From positions 1 to 14,461 of the forward strand of contig JADKCH010000027.1 in assembly GCA_016714685.1 (NCBI GenBank): a DNA stretch of 14,461 bases, read 5' to 3'. Both the position numbers and the translations under genes were made by a program. Of the stretch, positions 11,569-14,461 are shown piece by piece. Origin of the DNA: Candidatus Geothrix odensensis. GTDB taxonomy: Bacteria; Acidobacteriota; Holophagae; Holophagales; Holophagaceae. The first letter of the stretch is position 1. Every line of letters begins with the position of its first letter. The notes below the pieces were generated by a model that was not told the origin of the DNA, did not search any database, and was given only the letters and a program-made list of their open reading frames with translations.

Positions 11569-14461
11569 TCAGTCCTCCCCGGCCGGGTGGGTTGTTGGTG
11601 GGGCCGCCGGAACCAGGTGTGGCCCGGTCCGGAGGGGGATCTCGATCCCGAAGGTCGCGCCGTGGCCGGGTTCACTCTCGATCCAGACGCGGCCCCCATG
11701 CAGCTCCACCATCTGCTTGACGATGGACAGGCCCAGGCCCGTGCTGTACTCGCCGCCTGTCGGCTTCGCCGAGAGCCGCTGGAAGAGGCCGAAAGCCTGG
11801 ACCTTATCCTCGGGCGACAGACCCGGACCCTCGTCGCTCACCTGGATCTCGACCCAGGTCTGGCCCTCCACCACGCGGGGGGTGACCGTCACGAGAACTT
11901 CCTTCTCATGGGGCGAGTACTTGATGGCGTTGTTCACGAGGTTGTCCACGGCCCGCTTGAAGTGGACCTCGTCCACATGGCCCCAGCACTCGCCGGCGAG
12001 CATCTCCCGGTAGGTGAGTCGGATGGCCTTGCTGGCGGCGTACTCGAGGTTGGCCGTCACCACCTGGTGGACGAGGCTGGGGATGTTGGACTCCACCAAG
12101 CGCAGGGTCACGTCCCTCGCCTCCTGGGCGGCGGTATCCAGCAGGCCGTTGATGATCGTGAGCATCTTCTGGCCGATCTCCTGGAGCTTCTGGGTCCGCG
12201 CTTCAATGGCGGGCTGAGTCGCCCCGGCCTCCTCCTGGATCAGCTGGGCGTGCAGCAGGATCCCCGTGAGGGGGTTCTTGAGGTCGTGGGCGGTGGTGGC
12301 CAGGAAGCGGCTCTTGAGCTGGTTGGCTTGGGTCAGGTCCTCGTTGGCTTCGCGCAGGTCGCGGGTCCGGGCAGCGATGGTCTCCTGCAAGTGGCGGTTC
12401 TGCCGGTGGAGGGAGCGGTAGCGGAGCAGGATCACCCCGTACACCGCCCCGGATGCGCCCAGCAGGAAGAGGAGCATGGCCCACCAGGTCGCCCACCAGC
12501 GGGGGAGCACCCGGAAGGCCAGGGTCCTGGTCGGCCCGGGAGGCGCCCCGTCGCGCCGGAGGCGGACCTCCAGCTGGTGGCTACCCTCGGGGAGCGTGCC
12601 GTATCGCAGGTGGCTGCCGTCCAGCCGGACCCAGTCCTGCTCCATGCCTGACAGCCTCGCTTCCAGTTCCAGCGAACTGGGCGAGAGCGAGGAGGGCATG
12701 GCGAAGCGCGCCTCCAGGTCGGCCCTGGGTCCGAGCCGGGGTTCCGGACCAGCGAGCGGCAGCGGCTTGCCGTGGACCGCCCAGCCGAGCAGGAGCGGCC
12801 GCGGCAGCGGGGGTGCCGGCGCCTCCTCCGCCGAGCGATAGCGCCCCAACCCCGAGGTGGTGCCGAACCAGAGGTCTCCGTTCGGCTCGAGGAGAAGCCC
12901 CTGGGTGGTGGCATCCGCGCCCGGGATGCCCTCGCCGGGGGCGAACCAGGCCTCCCGGGCACGGGCGCCGGGATCCAGGCGGCCCAGTCCCTGGCTGGTT
13001 CCCACCCAGAGGCGCCCCGAGGGCGTGGCCGCCAGGGCGAAGATGAGGAGCTGCCCCCGGTCGGGAAAGGGCCACCATTCATCCACCTGCTTCCAGTCCC
13101 CGCCCTCGCGTCGATGGCGGGTGAGCACCGGGCGATCCAGGTAGGCCACCCAGATGTCCCCGTCCCCCATGCGCTGGGCGCCGAGGGGCGTGTAGGGAAG
13201 GGTCGCGCCGATGGACTCCCATCTCCCTCCGGACCGCAGGTACACCGTGGCTTTGGTGGGCAGGTAGACCGCGCCGGTGCTGTCCTGCACCACTTCGAAG
13301 AGCCCTTCCGGCGGCTCCCGTCCAGCATCCCGGGCTCCCAGACCCAGCCCCCGGACCGCTTCACCCCCCGGGCGATGCGGTGCTGGTAGTCGGAGATCCA
13401 GACCGTGCCGTCCGCCTCCACCCCCAGCCCCCGGGAGACCGGTGAGGGCTCCATGCAGGCCGCCACATGGCCCTGCACCTTCAGGGAACCCGGGTCGATG
13501 GTGTAAAGGGTGCCGCCCGGACTGCCCACGGCGAGGAGGGTGCCATCCGGATGCAGCCGCACCCGCGAGAACTGACCCCTGGCCACCACCTTCCAGCCTG
13601 CCCGCCCCAGGACCGCGAGCCCCCCGTCCGTGGCGGCCCACAGGCGCCCCTGGCGATCCCGGACGCTGGTCCAGACCACGTTACTGGGCAGCCCCTCATC
13701 GAGGTCGTGGACGGTCCAGAGCCCCCGTCCGAGGACCTGGGTCACCCCAGGGAAGCCACCCAGGGAGAGCCCTCCGGCGTCGACCATGCCCGTCACGGGT
13801 ACATAGCCCCTGGGCCCGGTGGCCACCGGACGCACCTCCGTACCCCGGCACCTTAGCAGGCCCTGGGCGGTATTGATCCAGAGCCACCCGCCGCGGTCCC
13901 GGGCGATCCCAAAGTGATCTGGGATCGGCTCAGAGAAGGGACTGCCGAGGCGCACCCAGGTCCCCTCCGTTGGCGACTTGCGCCAGAAGCTCGACCGGGT
14001 GCGCACCCAGGTGAAACCCGCGCCATCCCACCCGAAGGCCAAGGGCACGTCGCCGGCTGCGGACGGCATCCGCTCCAGGGTCCAGGCGCGCCGGGAAGGA
14101 TCCAGGGTCCAGATCCCCTGCCTGCCGAGCGCCTTCACCCCGGGGGCGGAGGGATCCGCGAAGACCTGGATGAGGTCTGGACCGCCGGTTCGGCCCGGCG
14201 CCGGGGAGAACGCCCCATTGGAATGCACGAGCAGCTGCGTGCCAGCGTGGACCCACAGATCACCCCTGGCGTCGAAGCCCAGATGGTGGATCCGCTGGGC
14301 GAGGGGGCCCACCTCCGTGTGGAAGGCCCAGTCGGCGTCCAGCCAGCCGAGTCCGTTCCGCGTACCCACCCAGAGCCGGCCGTCCGGGCCCGCCAGGAGC
14401 GCCGTGATGAACCGGTGGTCCGTGGGCAGGTCGAGGGGTTCAAACCGCCGACCGTCGAAGC
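11569..14461 (-). CDS. Beta-propeller sensor histidine kinase, 5' end cut by the window edge, frameshifted
   Basis: About 963 residues are visible and the frame is open at the right edge. The N-terminal region is a two-component propeller with repeats such as DGRLWVGTRNGLGWL, GGWLWINTAQGL, QGRLWAATDGGLAVL, SGRLWVGTSQGLGRL and NGDLWFGTTSGLGRY. A Y_Y_Y-type domain follows (YGTLPEGSHQLEVRLR, near 12560-12605), one membrane helix (~12425-12490), a coiled coil, HisKA (TTAHDLKNPL; His codon 12286-12288) and HATPase_c (NNAIKYSP; DEGPGL at 11818-11835; GLGLSIVK near 11716-11739). The propeller is expected to be periplasmic. There is no receiver or DNA-binding domain, so a separate response regulator is needed. 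The frame changes near 13317-13319: one added G on the coding strand gives WEPGMLDG-EPPEGLFEVV without interruption. Sequencing error or a real mutation is possible. The ligand is unknown. Confidence 0.85.

Noticed and set aside
12432..13300. Continuation of the kinase N-terminal frame down to 12432
   Set aside because: After about 13320 this frame becomes Arg/Ser/Pro-rich without propeller repeats, while the other frame carries propeller, Y_Y_Y and kinase motifs; it is a shadow beyond the frameshift.

Overview
The window is about 14.5 kb of very GC-rich bacterial DNA, densely coding with strong G/C preference at third codon positions. The gene content (a large PIG-L deacetylase next to an SSS symporter, a beta-propeller sensor kinase, bacteriohemerythrin signalling, small families of unknown function) fits Acidobacteriota, perhaps Holophagae (Geothrix-like). 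That placement is inference from style and content, not from a marker gene. No RNA genes, insertion sequences, CRISPR arrays or phage genes were found.

Layout. 49-1287 (-): DUF885-type putative metallopeptidase. Divergent from it, 1460-5794 (+) is a tightly overlapping operon: secreted PIG-L-type deacetylase, a 38-residue one-pass membrane protein, and a sodium:solute symporter. 5791-6407 (-): M50-like membrane zinc protease, convergent with the symporter (the two stop codons share one CTAG) and broken by an apparent one-base deletion. 6516-7691 (+): bacteriohemerythrin fused to a degenerate GGDEF domain. 7807-8685 (+): YdhF-like aldo/keto reductase. 8705-10783 (-): SAM methyltransferase, an unrecognised four-helix membrane protein, and a TrmO/TsaA-type tRNA methyltransferase. 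10939-11550 (+): PlsC-type acyltransferase. 11569-14461 (-): propeller sensor histidine kinase, running off the right edge and also split by an apparent one-base deletion.

How the genes may work together. The clearest unit is deacetylase / mini-membrane protein / Na+ symporter, with a possible peptidase upstream. It looks like a route in which a solute is deacylated outside the cytoplasm and then imported; the substrate cannot be read from sequence. The hemerythrin-GGDEF protein looks like an oxygen- or redox-responsive c-di-GMP receptor rather than a cyclase: its catalytic motif is eroded but the RxxD inhibitory site is kept. The remaining genes look like ordinary housekeeping and signalling genes, each with its own short intergenic region.

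Quality note. Two genes each need exactly one extra base in a G/C run to restore a full-length protein (6033-6037 and 13317-13319), and the start of the deacetylase gene may be a third case. This pattern suggests indel errors in the source assembly as much as real pseudogenes.
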